A stretch of 64,000 nucleotides of DNA. Origin: Caproiciproducens galactitolivorans (GTDB lineage Bacteria > Bacillota > Clostridia > Oscillospirales > Acutalibacteraceae). The stretch lies in NCBI RefSeq assembly GCF_026672255.1, contig NZ_JAPOHA010000004.1, positions 124,001 through 188,000 on the forward strand, in the 5' to 3' direction. Under the pieces are notes generated by a model. The model had not been told where the DNA came from and ran no database searches. It worked only from the letters and a program-made list of their open reading frames with translations. The translations under genes and the position numbers were made by a program. Positions within the stretch are counted from its first letter, which is position 1, and each line of letters starts with the position of its first letter. Shown in pieces: positions 40,773 to 49,354 of the stretch.

Positions 40773-41441
40773 ATTATCGATACGGACGTTTTAAAAGGGA
40801 ATAAGCTGTTTGCAAATATGCAGGAAGCCGACATCCCCAATATGCTGAAATGCCTTGGAGCGCGAAAGCAGAGCTTCCAGAAAGGCGAATATATCTGTAT
40901 GGCCGGCCGGACAGAGCCCGCTGTGGGCATTCTGCTTTCCGGCGAAGCGCAGATCACGAAAGAAAACCGGCAGGGGGACGCGATGATTGTCGGCACGCTC
41001 AAAACCGGCGATCTGTTCGGCGAAGTTTACGCCTGCATGGGGGAAAACGTTCTGCCGGTTTCCGTTGTCGCGCTGGGAAAATGCGACGTACTGCTTGTGC
41101 ACGTGGAACGGATTGTCCACACATGCCAAAACGCCTGCCCGTTTCATCAGCAGCTCATTATGAACCTTCTGCGGATTATGGCGGAGAAAACCGCCATACT
41201 GAGCCGGAAAATGGAGTTTATCGCCTACAAAACCATCCGGAGCCGCTTGGAAGCCTATTTTTACGATCGGATGGAGCGAAGCGGTTCCAGCGAATTTATT
41301 ATTCCGCTGAACCGGAACGAGCTGGCCGATTATCTCTGCGTGGACCGGAGCGCCCTGTGCCGTGAGCTTTCGCACATGAAATCCGACGGGATTCTGGATT
41401 ACAAGGGGAATCATTTTTACTGGCTGAAACAAGACGTTTAA
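40773..41441 (+). CDS. Crp/Fnr family regulator (HcpR-like)
   Basis: 222 residues if translation starts at ATT 40773. The cyclic-nucleotide-type beta roll (GARKQSFQKGEYICMAGRTE, GDLFGEVYACMGE) is followed by a long helix and a winged HTH (LNRNELADYLCVDRSALCRE, then LSHMKSDGILDY). No Fnr-type N-terminal cysteine cluster is present; scattered Cys or heme might sense NO. The homologous N-terminal helix (TDVLKGNKLFANM) begins before the first ATG (40818), which has no ribosome site. No ATG, GTG or TTG precedes it in frame, but AGAGGGA lies 6 nt before ATT 40773. Divergent from the hcp operon and probably its regulator. Confidence 0.85.
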   Translation: MIDTDVLKGNKLFANMQEADIPNMLKCLGARKQSFQKGEYICMAGRTEPAVGILLSGEAQITKENRQGDAMIVGTLKTGDLFGEVYACMGENVLPVSVVALGKCDVLLVHVERIVHTCQNACPFHQQLIMNLLRIMAEKTAILSRKMEFIAYKTIRSRLEAYFYDRMERSGSSEFIIPLNRNELADYLCVDRSALCRELSHMKSDGILDYKGNHFYWLKQDV

Positions 41442-41486
41442 AAAGACCGGCAGCTTCGGCCGTACCCGGAAAAAAGGATGATAAAA

Positions 41487-42191
41487 TTGAAAGCAATAAA
41501 AGAAACCGCGATGGAATATTTATTAAAGGAACCCCTTCTGCATATGGATATGATGGAAAACATCCGCAGAGGCGGCGCGGAAATCCTCCATGCTTCCGAA
41601 AAAGGCGTTCTGCTCCTGAAAAGCGGCGCATATTTTATCAGCGCACGGGACAGAGAAGCCGCCCGGCATCTGCTGTCTTTTGCGGGAAACGCCGATCTTT
41701 TCAACGCGCACCAAAGCCACTGCGCGCGGGCGGTCGCTGAAAAATACCGGTATCCGCGAAAAATTGTCTGTCATCAGGCGGCTTACCTTGAAAAGGAGCC
41801 TCTGAAAGCGGAATATCCCGCGGAAATCCGGCCGCTGGACGAATCTTTTCTGCCCTTTATTATGGAGAATTACACGCACGCGGATGACGAGAAGTATATC
41901 CGAAACCGCCTGCAAACGGGGAATCTGTTCGGGGCGTTTGAAGAAGGAAACCTGGCCGGGTTCATCGGCGTGCACGACGAGGGTTCGATCGGTTTTCTGG
42001 AGGTTCTGCCGCCGTACCGCCGCAGGGGGCTTGCGGTGACGCTGGCGGTCTACCTTACCAACTCTTTTCTCGAAAGAGGACAGATTCCGTTTTCCCAGAT
42101 TGAGACGTTCAATACGGCCTCCCTGCGCCTGCATCAGAAATTACGCTATACCGTATCCGAACAAAAAATCTGGTGGCTGATGAACAATTAA
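41487..42191 (+). CDS. GNAT family N-acetyltransferase
   Basis: 234 residues from TTG 41487 (AAGGATG 6 nt upstream; ATG 41478 is the alternative). The N-terminal ~110 residues are a divergent acetyltransferase-like half. The C-terminal GNAT domain shows NLFGAFEEGNLAGFIGVHDE, the acetyl-CoA loop LEVLPPYRRRGLAVTLAVYL and NTASLRLHQKLRYTV. It belongs to the double-GNAT type of unknown substrate common in Clostridia. It lies 45 nt after the Crp/Fnr gene and may be co-transcribed. Confidence 0.85.
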   Translation: MKAIKETAMEYLLKEPLLHMDMMENIRRGGAEILHASEKGVLLLKSGAYFISARDREAARHLLSFAGNADLFNAHQSHCARAVAEKYRYPRKIVCHQAAYLEKEPLKAEYPAEIRPLDESFLPFIMENYTHADDEKYIRNRLQTGNLFGAFEEGNLAGFIGVHDEGSIGFLEVLPPYRRRGLAVTLAVYLTNSFLERGQIPFSQIETFNTASLRLHQKLRYTVSEQKIWWLMNN

Positions 42192-42286
42192 CCTTTGGTT
42201 GGTTTGTAAGAAGAAACGAAGTACTCTGTTAAAACAGGAATGATAAAATGAATTTCTACTCCACTCAATTGAAAGGGGAATCCACC

Positions 42287-42682
42287 ATGTCGCTGCGGCT
42301 TAAAAAGGCGCTGTTTGATATCGTCGGCTTTCTGCTGATTCTGTTCCTGTTCCTCGAATGGAAAGAAAAAGCCTATCAAAATTATATCCGCCTCACGGGA
42401 AATCCCTATTCCCTGATTGAGGCAATGGCGCTCAGTTTCGTTTTGGGAATTCTTCTGAACATGGTCGGCAAATTCCGGTTTCGCCGGATATGGAAGCCTT
42501 TTTTCCTTGTCATAGCGGCTTTCTGCCTTCTTGTGGCTCTGCTGCCGTTTCCGCTGATCGCCCCGCTTTTTCCGCCCCTGATTGCGCGGAATTTCCTGAC
42601 CGTTCAATTCCTGATCGCCGCTTACGCGGGCGCGAATTTCATTTCGGCTTTTCTGGAACCGAACGGAATAAACAACGGCTGA
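42287..42682 (+). CDS. Small integral membrane protein, function unknown
   Basis: 131 residues, about four membrane segments (FDIVGFLLILFLFL, ALSFVLGILLNMV, PFFLVIAAFCLLVALLPF, TVQFLIAAYAGANFISAFL) with short loops. ATG 42287 follows AAAGGGGAA; the upstream ATG at 42248 lacks a comparable site. I recognise no family. Between the acetyltransferase and a strong terminator. Confidence 0.7.
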   Translation: MSLRLKKALFDIVGFLLILFLFLEWKEKAYQNYIRLTGNPYSLIEAMALSFVLGILLNMVGKFRFRRIWKPFFLVIAAFCLLVALLPFPLIAPLFPPLIARNFLTVQFLIAAYAGANFISAFLEPNGINNG

Positions 42683-42709
42683 TGCTTGCAGCTTATCATC
42701 CTATAGAAA

Positions 42710-42770
42710 CAGGCTTCTTTTTTATCCGTAAGATCGCTGTACGCAATCCGCAGGATAAAAAAGAAGCCTG
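42710..42770. terminator. Strong bidirectional terminator
   Basis: Perfect 18-bp stem (arms 42710-42727 and 42753-42770) containing an A6/T6 run, separating convergent genes. Confidence 0.88.
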
Positions 42771-42784
42771 AAAGCATTCCCTAT

Positions 42785-43237
42785 TTACTTTTCCGCCATG
42801 CACAGCATTTCGTCCGGGTCGCCGATTCCCTCCATGAAATCGCCCCGCAGCAGCTTCATGACTGTTTTTTCATTCTGGATTTCCTTCGCCGTGCGGATGC
42901 CCGACCGGCGGATAACCGGAATGGAAGGGCACCAGCCCTGAACGGCATGCTGCAAAAGGCAGTACCCCACCGCGCCGGTAAACAGGAAGCAGGGACATTT
43001 GGTCTTTAAATAACCGACTAGCGATGTGGTGGTAATCAGCATGGCCGCGTTGGTTTCCAGAACCCGTTCCGTGTCCCATTCTTCATCCAGTTCCTGAATC
43101 CGGTCGGTCAGGTCGTCCTCGTCGGCGTCCAGATAAAAATGAATGCGGCACACCGTACAGTTCCGGATTTTTTTATTTATTTCCTCGCAGGTATGCTGCG
43201 GTACTCTTTCCGTTGTGGAACAAACCCATTTTTTCAT
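42785..43237 (-). CDS. Cysteine-rich protein of unknown function
   Basis: 150 residues, not recognised. Cysteines occur at CSTTERVPQHTCEEI, CTVCRIHFYLD (CxxC), KTKCPCFLFTGAVGYC and GWCPS, suggesting metal or FeS binding. A hydrophobic LFTGAVGYCLLQHAV stretch is too short for a clear membrane anchor. A ribosome site (GGAAAGGA) precedes the ATG at 43237. Neighbours give no functional hint. Confidence 0.7.
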   Translation of the reverse strand: MKKWVCSTTERVPQHTCEEINKKIRNCTVCRIHFYLDADEDDLTDRIQELDEEWDTERVLETNAAMLITTTSLVGYLKTKCPCFLFTGAVGYCLLQHAVQGWCPSIPVIRRSGIRTAKEIQNEKTVMKLLRGDFMEGIGDPDEMLCMAEK

Positions 43238-43581
43238 AATACAATCCTTTCCTGATCAATTGAATTTCAAAAATATTGTCTCCCGAAAAAGGCGGGTTAT
43301 GAACGCTTTTCAGCAAATCCCTTTTATTCCTTTTTCACATAGATACGATCAGGAAGGAGAAGATTGTCTTGGGAGCCGATGAATTGCCCGCTGTTCATAC
43401 GGGAAACAAAGTTGTTCCTATTATTCCCATACGCCGGAAATGGAAAGCGGAGCATTACAACGAAAAAAAGCGGGCAAAACGCCCGCTTTCCTTATTTATA
43501 ATTTTTTATTTCCAAATATTTTGTGTGGAAGCTTTTAAACGGTACCGCTGAATGATATTAGCCGGCCAAGCGTATCGATTT
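43238..43581. other. Intergenic region with nrdG terminator
   Basis: No supported gene; a 60-codon frame at 43369 lacks any recognisable content. The only element is the terminator at 43463-43489. Confidence 0.5.
43463..43489 (-). terminator. Terminator of the nrdD-nrdG operon
   Basis: 9-bp stem AAAGCGGGC / GCCCGCTTT, 5-nt loop, minus-strand T-run. It lies about 95 nt after nrdG. Confidence 0.8.
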
Positions 43582-44085
43582 TCATTCTTCGTCCAGCACG
43601 ATCCGCCCGGTTTCTCGGGTACGGTTTAGATCGATAATGCGCTGGTTGCGGCTTCCCTTAAAGGTAAGCGTCAGATCCTTTTCCGCTAAAAGGAACGGGC
43701 CGTCGATCAGAACGTCGGTCTGGGAAAGGAGCGCGTCTACGTCGGGGTCATGGCGGTTCACCAGTTCCGCATAGGTGTACCCCGTAAAGACAGTTACATC
43801 CAGCTTCTTTTCGTGTACCAGCTTCGCAAGCTCCGAAAGCGGGCGCGGCTGGCAGAACGGTTCGCCGCCGCTGAAGGTTACGCCCTTCAGGAGCGGATTT
43901 TCGCAGATTTCCGTAAACAAATCTTCGATATCCGCCCATTTCCCAGCCTTAAAATCGTGCGTCTGCGGGTTGTGGCAGCCCGGGCAGTGATGGGGGCAGC
44001 CCTGCGTAAAAACGACGTAGCGGAAGCCTCTGCCGTCTACGATGGACTCGGGTTCCACGCCGCTGATTTTCAGTTTAGAGGCCAT
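43582..44085 (-). CDS. nrdG: Anaerobic ribonucleotide reductase activating protein
   Basis: 167 residues. The radical-SAM cluster CPHHCPGC (CxxxCxxC) in YVVFTQGCPHHCPGCHN and GVTFSGGEPFCQPRPL (SAM-binding GGE) are clear. It generates the glycyl radical on NrdD. It overlaps the nrdD 3' end by 11 nt and is translated from the same mRNA. Confidence 0.95.
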   Translation of the reverse strand: MASKLKISGVEPESIVDGRGFRYVVFTQGCPHHCPGCHNPQTHDFKAGKWADIEDLFTEICENPLLKGVTFSGGEPFCQPRPLSELAKLVHEKKLDVTVFTGYTYAELVNRHDPDVDALLSQTDVLIDGPFLLAEKDLTLTFKGSRNQRIIDLNRTRETGRIVLDEE

Positions 44086-46414
44086 GCTTCACTCTGTCCC
44101 TCTCTTCGGCGCGCTTTGCGTTGTTGAAACGGTCGGTTGTGCCGACAAGATAGCCGGTAATTCTGCGGATACGCTCGAATTTCGGGCCGCCGTCGTTTTC
44201 GGTGCGGTGGCACTTCGGGCATTCGTTGTCGATAATGCCGTTGAAGCCGCAGATCGGGTCGCGGTCGACCGGGTGGTTCACCGAACCGTAGCCGATGCCG
44301 CTTTCCTTCATGCAGCGGATAACCGCTTCAAAGGCTTCGATATTCTTGCAGGTGTCGCCGTCCAGCTCGACATAGCTGATGTGCCCCGCGTTGGTAAGCG
44401 CATGGTACGGCGCTTCCAGCTTGATTTTCCGGAATGCCTTAATCGGATAATAAACCGGAACATGGAAGGAATTCGTGTAATATTCGCGGTCGGTAACGCC
44501 CGGAATTTTTCCGTATTTTTTCTGGTCAATGCGGACAAAGCGGCCGGAAAGGCCCTCCGCCGGCGTTGCAAGCAGGGTAAAATTCAGCCCGGTTTTCGCG
44601 GATTCTTCGTCCATGCGTTTGCGCATATAGCCGACGATTTCCAGCCCCAGCTTCTGGCTTTCCGCACTTTCGCCGTGGTGCTTGCCGGTTAAGGCTTTTA
44701 AGGTTTCGGCAAGGCCGATAAAGCCCATGCTGAGGGTACCGTGCTTCAGAACCTCTCTTACGCTGTCGTTCGGGCCGAGCTTTTCGGAATCAATCCAAAC
44801 GCCCTGTCCCATCAGGAACGGATAATTATATACTTTCTTCGCACACTGGATTTCAAAACGGTGCAGAAGCTGGCGGACAACCATATCCATCCTCTTATCC
44901 AGAAGCTCATAGAATTTCTTGACATCGCCCTTCGCTTCAATGCCGATACGCGGCAGGTTCACGGAAGTAAAGCTCAGATTTCCGCGTCCGCAGGTAACTT
45001 CCTTCGACTTGTCGAAATTGTTGCCCATTACGCGGGTGCGGCAGCCCATATAGGCAACTTCCGAATTATAGTCGCCCTTTTTGTAATACGGAAGGTTGAA
45101 CGGCGCGTCGATAAAGCTGAAATTCGGGAACAGGCGCTTCGCGCTGACCTTGCAGGCAAGCTTGAAGAGGTCGTAATTCGGGTCGCCCTCGTTATAGTTG
45201 ACGCCTTCCTTTACCTTGAAAATCTGAACGGGGAAAATCGGGGTTTCGCCGTCTCCCAGGCCCGCGGAAGTGGCGTTCAGCAGGTTGCGTATCACCATGC
45301 GCGCTTCCGGGGAGGTATCTGTTCCGTAGTTTACGGAGGAAAACGGCACCTGCGCGCCCGCGCGGGAATTCATGGTGTTCAGGTTGTGGATCAGGGCTTC
45401 CATCGCCTGATAGGTCGCCCGGTCGGTATTGCTGATACCGGTTGTCACCGCGTACTGATGCGCTTTGAGCGCCTGCTCGCCGCTGATTTCCTCGAAGCCG
45501 TTCGCCCGCTGGTGCTCCGGCAGATAGGCTTTCAGCGCTTCGCCGTACCGGTCGGCACCCGAAAGCGTGATCTCCTCTTTCACATCGCTCCGGACTGCCG
45601 CGCACAGCGCGTCGGCGTCGGTATTCTTCATGCCGTTCGCAATCTGGAAATATTGGGACAGCGCCTTGAAATAAGCCTTTTGAAACGTCTTCGCAACGCC
45701 CGGCGCCATGGAATAATCGAAATTCGGAATGGACTGGCCGCCGTGCATTTCGTTTTGGTTCGCCTGAATCGCTATACAGGCAAGCGCGGCGTAGGAACGG
45801 ATATCGTTCGGCTCGCGCAGCGCGCCGTGGCCGGTGCAGAAGCCGTTTTTGAACAGCTTGATCAGGTCGATCTGGCAGCAGGTTTCGGTCAGCATATAGA
45901 AATCTTCGTCGTGAATGTGGATATCGCCGCCGATATGGGCCGCCGCAATATCCTTCGGCAGGACGTAGTTATTGATAAAATATTTGGAACCCTCCGAGCC
46001 GTATTTCAGCATGGTGCCCATGGCGGTATCGGCGTCGATATTCGCGTTTTCGCGCTTAATATCCACGTCCTTCGCGTCGCGGAAGGTCAGTTCCTTGTAA
46101 ATATCCATCAGGTCGCTCTGCGCCTGGCGGATTTTCCCATGCTCCGCGCGGTAAAGGATATAGGCCTTTGCGGTTTTCGCGTAATCAACGGCAATCAGCT
46201 TTTCCTCGACGGCATCCTGAACCTGTTCCACGGTGGGAATTTTGCCGTCCGGAAAAACGGAGGAAACCCTGTCGGTGAGCTTGTTCAGCAGGTCGTCGCT
46301 CATAGATTCTTCTTCAACCGCCTGATTTGCTTTATAAATCGCATTGCGAATTTTCTGTTTGTCAAACGGAACAACCACGCCATTGCGCTTTTTTATTTCA
46401 ATTGCCAATTTCAT
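44075..46414 (-). CDS. nrdD: Anaerobic (class III) ribonucleoside-triphosphate reductase
   Basis: 779 residues from ATG 46414. An N-terminal ATP-cone (IKKRNGVVVPFDKQKIRNAI) is followed by the catalytic barrel (GGQSIPNFDYSMAPGVAKTF, SSVNYGTDTSPEARM, CGRGNLSFTSVNLPRIG). Near the end are the zinc-type cysteines CGFNGIIDNECPKCHRTE and the glycyl-radical site RRITGYLVGTTDRFNNAKRA. It makes dNTPs without oxygen. A strong promoter and an NrdR box precede it; nrdG follows. Confidence 0.96.
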   Translation of the reverse strand: MKLAIEIKKRNGVVVPFDKQKIRNAIYKANQAVEEESMSDDLLNKLTDRVSSVFPDGKIPTVEQVQDAVEEKLIAVDYAKTAKAYILYRAEHGKIRQAQSDLMDIYKELTFRDAKDVDIKRENANIDADTAMGTMLKYGSEGSKYFINNYVLPKDIAAAHIGGDIHIHDEDFYMLTETCCQIDLIKLFKNGFCTGHGALREPNDIRSYAALACIAIQANQNEMHGGQSIPNFDYSMAPGVAKTFQKAYFKALSQYFQIANGMKNTDADALCAAVRSDVKEEITLSGADRYGEALKAYLPEHQRANGFEEISGEQALKAHQYAVTTGISNTDRATYQAMEALIHNLNTMNSRAGAQVPFSSVNYGTDTSPEARMVIRNLLNATSAGLGDGETPIFPVQIFKVKEGVNYNEGDPNYDLFKLACKVSAKRLFPNFSFIDAPFNLPYYKKGDYNSEVAYMGCRTRVMGNNFDKSKEVTCGRGNLSFTSVNLPRIGIEAKGDVKKFYELLDKRMDMVVRQLLHRFEIQCAKKVYNYPFLMGQGVWIDSEKLGPNDSVREVLKHGTLSMGFIGLAETLKALTGKHHGESAESQKLGLEIVGYMRKRMDEESAKTGLNFTLLATPAEGLSGRFVRIDQKKYGKIPGVTDREYYTNSFHVPVYYPIKAFRKIKLEAPYHALTNAGHISYVELDGDTCKNIEAFEAVIRCMKESGIGYGSVNHPVDRDPICGFNGIIDNECPKCHRTENDGGPKFERIRRITGYLVGTTDRFNNAKRAEERDRVKHGL

Positions 46415-46465
46415 GCACCCTTTCAACTTCCATAATTTCACTGTTTCATTTCCCGAGCACTATGC

Positions 46466-46516
46466 ATTTTACAGGATTTATTTATACTTGTCAAGGGTAA
46501 AAAACCACAATATATA
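46466..46516 (-). promoter_or_regulatory. nrdD promoter with NrdR box
   Basis: Minus strand TTGACA (46494-46489), 17 nt, TAAAAT (46471-46466). Just upstream, CAATATATAG (46507-46516) fits the NrdR core CwAyATmTwG at all ten positions. A second, poorer match (CCATATCTAT, 46548-46557) lies 41 bp further. NrdR represses ribonucleotide reductase genes when dATP is high. Confidence 0.75.
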
Positions 46517-46600
46517 GGCATCAAATTTTACTGTTGGAATAATGAGCCCCATATCTATTATTTAACAATCTTCTGTTAACCAAAGGAAAATGCCCCTCGA

Positions 46601-46645
46601 AAGGGCCCGGACGAACGCCTTCCGGGGCGGTCCGGGCCCTTTTTT
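46601..46645 (+). terminator. GC-rich hairpin between nrdD and the aldo/keto reductase gene
   Basis: 12-bp stem AAGGGCCCGGAC / GTCCGGGCCCTT with six T on the plus strand and a shorter T tract on the minus strand, 25 nt after the reductase stop. Probably the reductase terminator. Confidence 0.65.
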
Positions 46646-46669
46646 GCGGGATGCAAAAGGATTTTAAGT

Positions 46670-47686
46670 CTATTTTTTCAGAATCTGATCGATTTCTTTG
46701 AGCTCGTCTTTCGTGAAGGAAAGATTCTTCAATGCGCCCACGTTTTCCTCCAGCTGGGAAACGCGGCTTGCGCCGATCAGCACGCTGGTCATCACCGGCT
46801 GGTGAAGCACCCAGGCAAGGGCAAACTGCGCGGTGGTCTGGCCGCGGCGCGCCGCCATTTTGCCAAGGGCAACCACCTTTTCGATAATCTCCGGCGTAAC
46901 GTTTTCCTTTTTCAGAAATACGGATTCCCCCGCGGCGCGCGAGTCTTCCGGAATGCCGTTATTGTATTTGCCGGTTAAAAGCCCCTGCGCAAGCGGGCTG
47001 AACGCGGTTGCGCCCATGCCGCATTTTTGGAGCGTGTCGAATAAACCCGCCTTTTCAATATGGGTATCCAAGAGGCTGTAGCGCGACTGGCAGATCAGGC
47101 AGTGCACACCCATGTCTTTTAAAAGAGCGGAAGCTTCGGCCGCTTTTTCGGGGCTGTAATTCGATATGCCTACGTAGAGCGCCTTGCCGCTTTTTACGGC
47201 CTGCGCAAGCGCGCCCATGGTTTCTTCCAGCGGCGTTTCGGGGTCCATGCGGTGATGGTAGAAAATATCCACATAGTCAAGCCCCATGCGCTTCAGGCTC
47301 TGGTCAAGGCTTGCAAGCAGAGATTTCCGCGAACCGAAATCCCCGTAAGGGCCGGGCCACATGGTGTAGCCCGCCTTGGTGGTGATCACCATTTCGTCGC
47401 GGTAAGGATGCATATCCTCCCGCATCAGGCGGCCGAAGGTCTCCTCCGCGCTGCCGGCCGGCGGCCCGTAGTTGTTGGCAAGGTCGAACACGGTGATGCC
47501 GAGGTCAAAGGCGCGGCGCGTAACCGCGCGGGCGGTTTCGTACTGGTCGTAGGTTCCGAAATTATGCCAGTAACCGAGGGAAACGGCGCTGAGCTTCAGC
47601 CCGCTTTTGCCGCACCGGCGGTACTCCATATCCTCGTAACGGCCTTCATCGGCAACATAGGGGGGTACAATCGTAACTCTTTCCAT
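46670..47686 (-). CDS. Aldo/keto reductase (YghZ / glyceraldehyde-3-phosphate reductase type)
   Basis: 338 residues. The AKR14 pattern is seen: EYRRCGKSGLKLSAVSLGYW, FDLANNYGPPAGSAEETFGR (Asp, Tyr), VITTKAGYTMWPGPYG (Lys), MGLDYVDIFYHHRMDPETPL (His), then FSPLAQGLLTGKY and a C-terminal SVLIGASRVSQLEENVGAL. It reduces aldehydes with NADPH; YghZ homologues detoxify methylglyoxal. It follows the HxlR regulator by 4 nt and is probably controlled by it. Confidence 0.92.
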   Translation of the reverse strand: MERVTIVPPYVADEGRYEDMEYRRCGKSGLKLSAVSLGYWHNFGTYDQYETARAVTRRAFDLGITVFDLANNYGPPAGSAEETFGRLMREDMHPYRDEMVITTKAGYTMWPGPYGDFGSRKSLLASLDQSLKRMGLDYVDIFYHHRMDPETPLEETMGALAQAVKSGKALYVGISNYSPEKAAEASALLKDMGVHCLICQSRYSLLDTHIEKAGLFDTLQKCGMGATAFSPLAQGLLTGKYNNGIPEDSRAAGESVFLKKENVTPEIIEKVVALGKMAARRGQTTAQFALAWVLHQPVMTSVLIGASRVSQLEENVGALKNLSFTKDELKEIDQILKK

Positions 47687-47690
47687 CCTT

Positions 47691-48095
47691 CTATTCTCCT
47701 TTCATTTGTTTCAGGGCCCACTCGTAAAGCGATTCCAGCGTCGGAATCAGGTCCAGCCCGTTCTGTGTAATGCAGTATTCCACCTTCGGCGGAATCTGCT
47801 GGAACTGCCGGCGGACGATCATGCCGGAAGCCGCCAGTTCACGAAGGCTCTGGCTGAGCATCATGTCTGTAATCGAAAAAATCTGCTGCTTGATTTCGCC
47901 GTAGCGCAGGCTTTCCCCGCCGCGCAGAGTCCACAGAATGCGGATTTTCCACTTTCCTCCCACAACGGACAGAGCGTATTCCAGCGGTTTCAGCGAGGTT
48001 TCCGTTTCCGCGGGGGGCGGCGTCTTTTCTACCGGCACCGCGATCGGCTGCGCCTTTTTTTCCCGCTTTTTCTTTTTATCCTTGTCCTTTTTCAT
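47691..48095 (-). CDS. HxlR family transcriptional regulator
   Basis: 134 residues. A lysine-rich N-terminal tail (MKKDKDKKKKREKKAQ) of about 35 residues precedes the HxlR winged HTH (LEYALSVVGGKWKIRILWTL, FSITDMMLSQSLRELAASGM, then PPKVEYCITQNGLDLIP). HxlR proteins respond to aldehydes or electrophiles, often through a cysteine; one Cys lies at YCIT in the wing strand. ATG 48095 follows GGAGGAGAC; the longer frame is not needed. Co-transcribed with the aldo/keto reductase, a common redox-stress pairing. Confidence 0.88.
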   Translation of the reverse strand: MKKDKDKKKKREKKAQPIAVPVEKTPPPAETETSLKPLEYALSVVGGKWKIRILWTLRGGESLRYGEIKQQIFSITDMMLSQSLRELAASGMIVRRQFQQIPPKVEYCITQNGLDLIPTLESLYEWALKQMKGE

Positions 48096-48293
48096 ATGTC
48101 TCCTCCAATACCCCAGCCTATCCCATTTCGGCTGCGCTGGCGCGGCTCCTGAGAATGAGCAGATCATGAAATCAAGCCTATCATAGCACCGCCATGGGGC
48201 AAAGTAAACAGAAATTTCGGCGGCCGCCTTCACCCCGGGGCACAGCCGGAAGGAGTGCAAAAGTGCCGCGGGAAACAGAAAAGGCAGTATCAT

Positions 48294-48383
48294 TTTCTAA
48301 ATTATATTGTTTTTAGAAATTTCCCGGCCTTTTCGGGAAAGTTTTCCAAGTTTTCAACATGGTTTTCAACAGCTGTTGAAAAC
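48294..48383 (-). promoter_or_regulatory. Probable HxlR operon promoter with inverted repeats
   Basis: TTTCTAAA (48294-48301) and TTTAGAAA (48312-48319) flank a minus-strand TATAAT (48306-48301), a typical repressor layout. Further upstream a perfect 22-bp palindrome GTTTTCAACAGCTGTTGAAA plus AC (48362-48383) is preceded by another GTTTTCAACA-like copy at about 48350. The rest of the 480-bp gap (48096-48575) has no supported gene. Confidence 0.5.
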
Positions 48384-48575
48384 ATTGGGAAAAGAAAGGA
48401 CAATCCATAGCGGGAAACGGTTCATAACGCGGATAATAAATCATTCCCGCGTAAAAGCAAAGAAACCTTTCCGAAACGAAGAAACCGGTCTGCCGCAAAG
48501 TTCCGTAGGGGCCCCTCTAATTTCCTTTGAATGCAAAAAATCAGACCCCTGCGGGCCGTGATTCCGTTTTCATTT

Positions 48576-49250
48576 TTACGTCGGACGGTTTTCCACCGTT
48601 TCCCCTCCCTCTGTGGAAAAGTTTTGCACTTTTAAACGGCGGTCGCGCTCCGCTTTGGAAAATACGCAGCCGCAGTAATCCTGACGGTACAAATGGTACT
48701 GCGCCGACAGTTCAATGGAACGCTTATACCCGTTGCGTTTCTTAAAATCGGAGGTCAGATACCGCACGCCGTATTTCTTTTCGAGCGCCAAACCGATTTC
48801 ATTCAGCTTTTCGGCGTTTTTGTACGGGCTGATGGAAAGCGTGGTCGTAAAATAATCGAAACCGCCCGCTTTTGCCGCCTGCGCGGCCTCCTCAAGGCGC
48901 AGGGCATAGCAGGAAAAGCAGCGCTCGCCGCCCTCCGGTTCCTGCTCATGCCCCTTTGCAAGGGCAAAAAAGCGCCCGGCATCATACGTCCCTTCCTGAA
49001 ACCGCACCGGGTATTTCACCGGCAGTTCGGAAAGGAGCCGTTTAACTTCCTCGACGCGCTTTTGGTACTCATCCAATGGAGAGATATTCGGATTATAGTA
49101 AAACAGGGTAATCTGAAAATATTCAGAAAGATATTCCAGCACATAGCTGCTGCACGGCGCACAGCAGGCATGCAGCAAAAGCGTCGGCGCTCTGCCGTCC
49201 AGCCCGTCGATGAGGTTCTCCAGATCTTTCTGATAATTCACCTTTCCCAT
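48576..49250 (-). CDS. queH: Epoxyqueuosine reductase QueH
   Basis: 224 residues of the former DUF208. LLLHACCAPCSSYVLEYLSE (CCxxC), NPNISPLDEYQKRVEEVKRL, ERCFSCYALRLEEAA and the C-terminal RQDYCGCVFSKAER hold the conserved cysteines for its FeS cluster. QueH performs the last step of queuosine tRNA modification in place of QueG. ATG 49250 is 8-9 nt after GGAGGG. Located 104 nt after aspS on the same strand, probably the last gene of the T-box-controlled hisS-aspS transcript. Confidence 0.92.
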   Translation of the reverse strand: MGKVNYQKDLENLIDGLDGRAPTLLLHACCAPCSSYVLEYLSEYFQITLFYYNPNISPLDEYQKRVEEVKRLLSELPVKYPVRFQEGTYDAGRFFALAKGHEQEPEGGERCFSCYALRLEEAAQAAKAGGFDYFTTTLSISPYKNAEKLNEIGLALEKKYGVRYLTSDFKKRNGYKRSIELSAQYHLYRQDYCGCVFSKAERDRRLKVQNFSTEGGETVENRPT

Positions 49251-49354
49251 GCGGTATCCCTCCTTTTCAAAAGGACGGCAAGCCGCGCATCCGCTGATTC
49301 TGCGGCCCGCGCGAAATGCCCGTCCGTCTCTCATTTAATATGATCGATTGGCCG

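Noticed and set aside
43369-43551. 60-codon plus-strand frame
   Set aside because: Runs through the nrdG terminator and has no family features.
44741-46435. 564-codon open frame opposite nrdD
   Set aside because: Pure mirror of a highly conserved gene in GC-rich codon use; composition is that of an antisense shadow.
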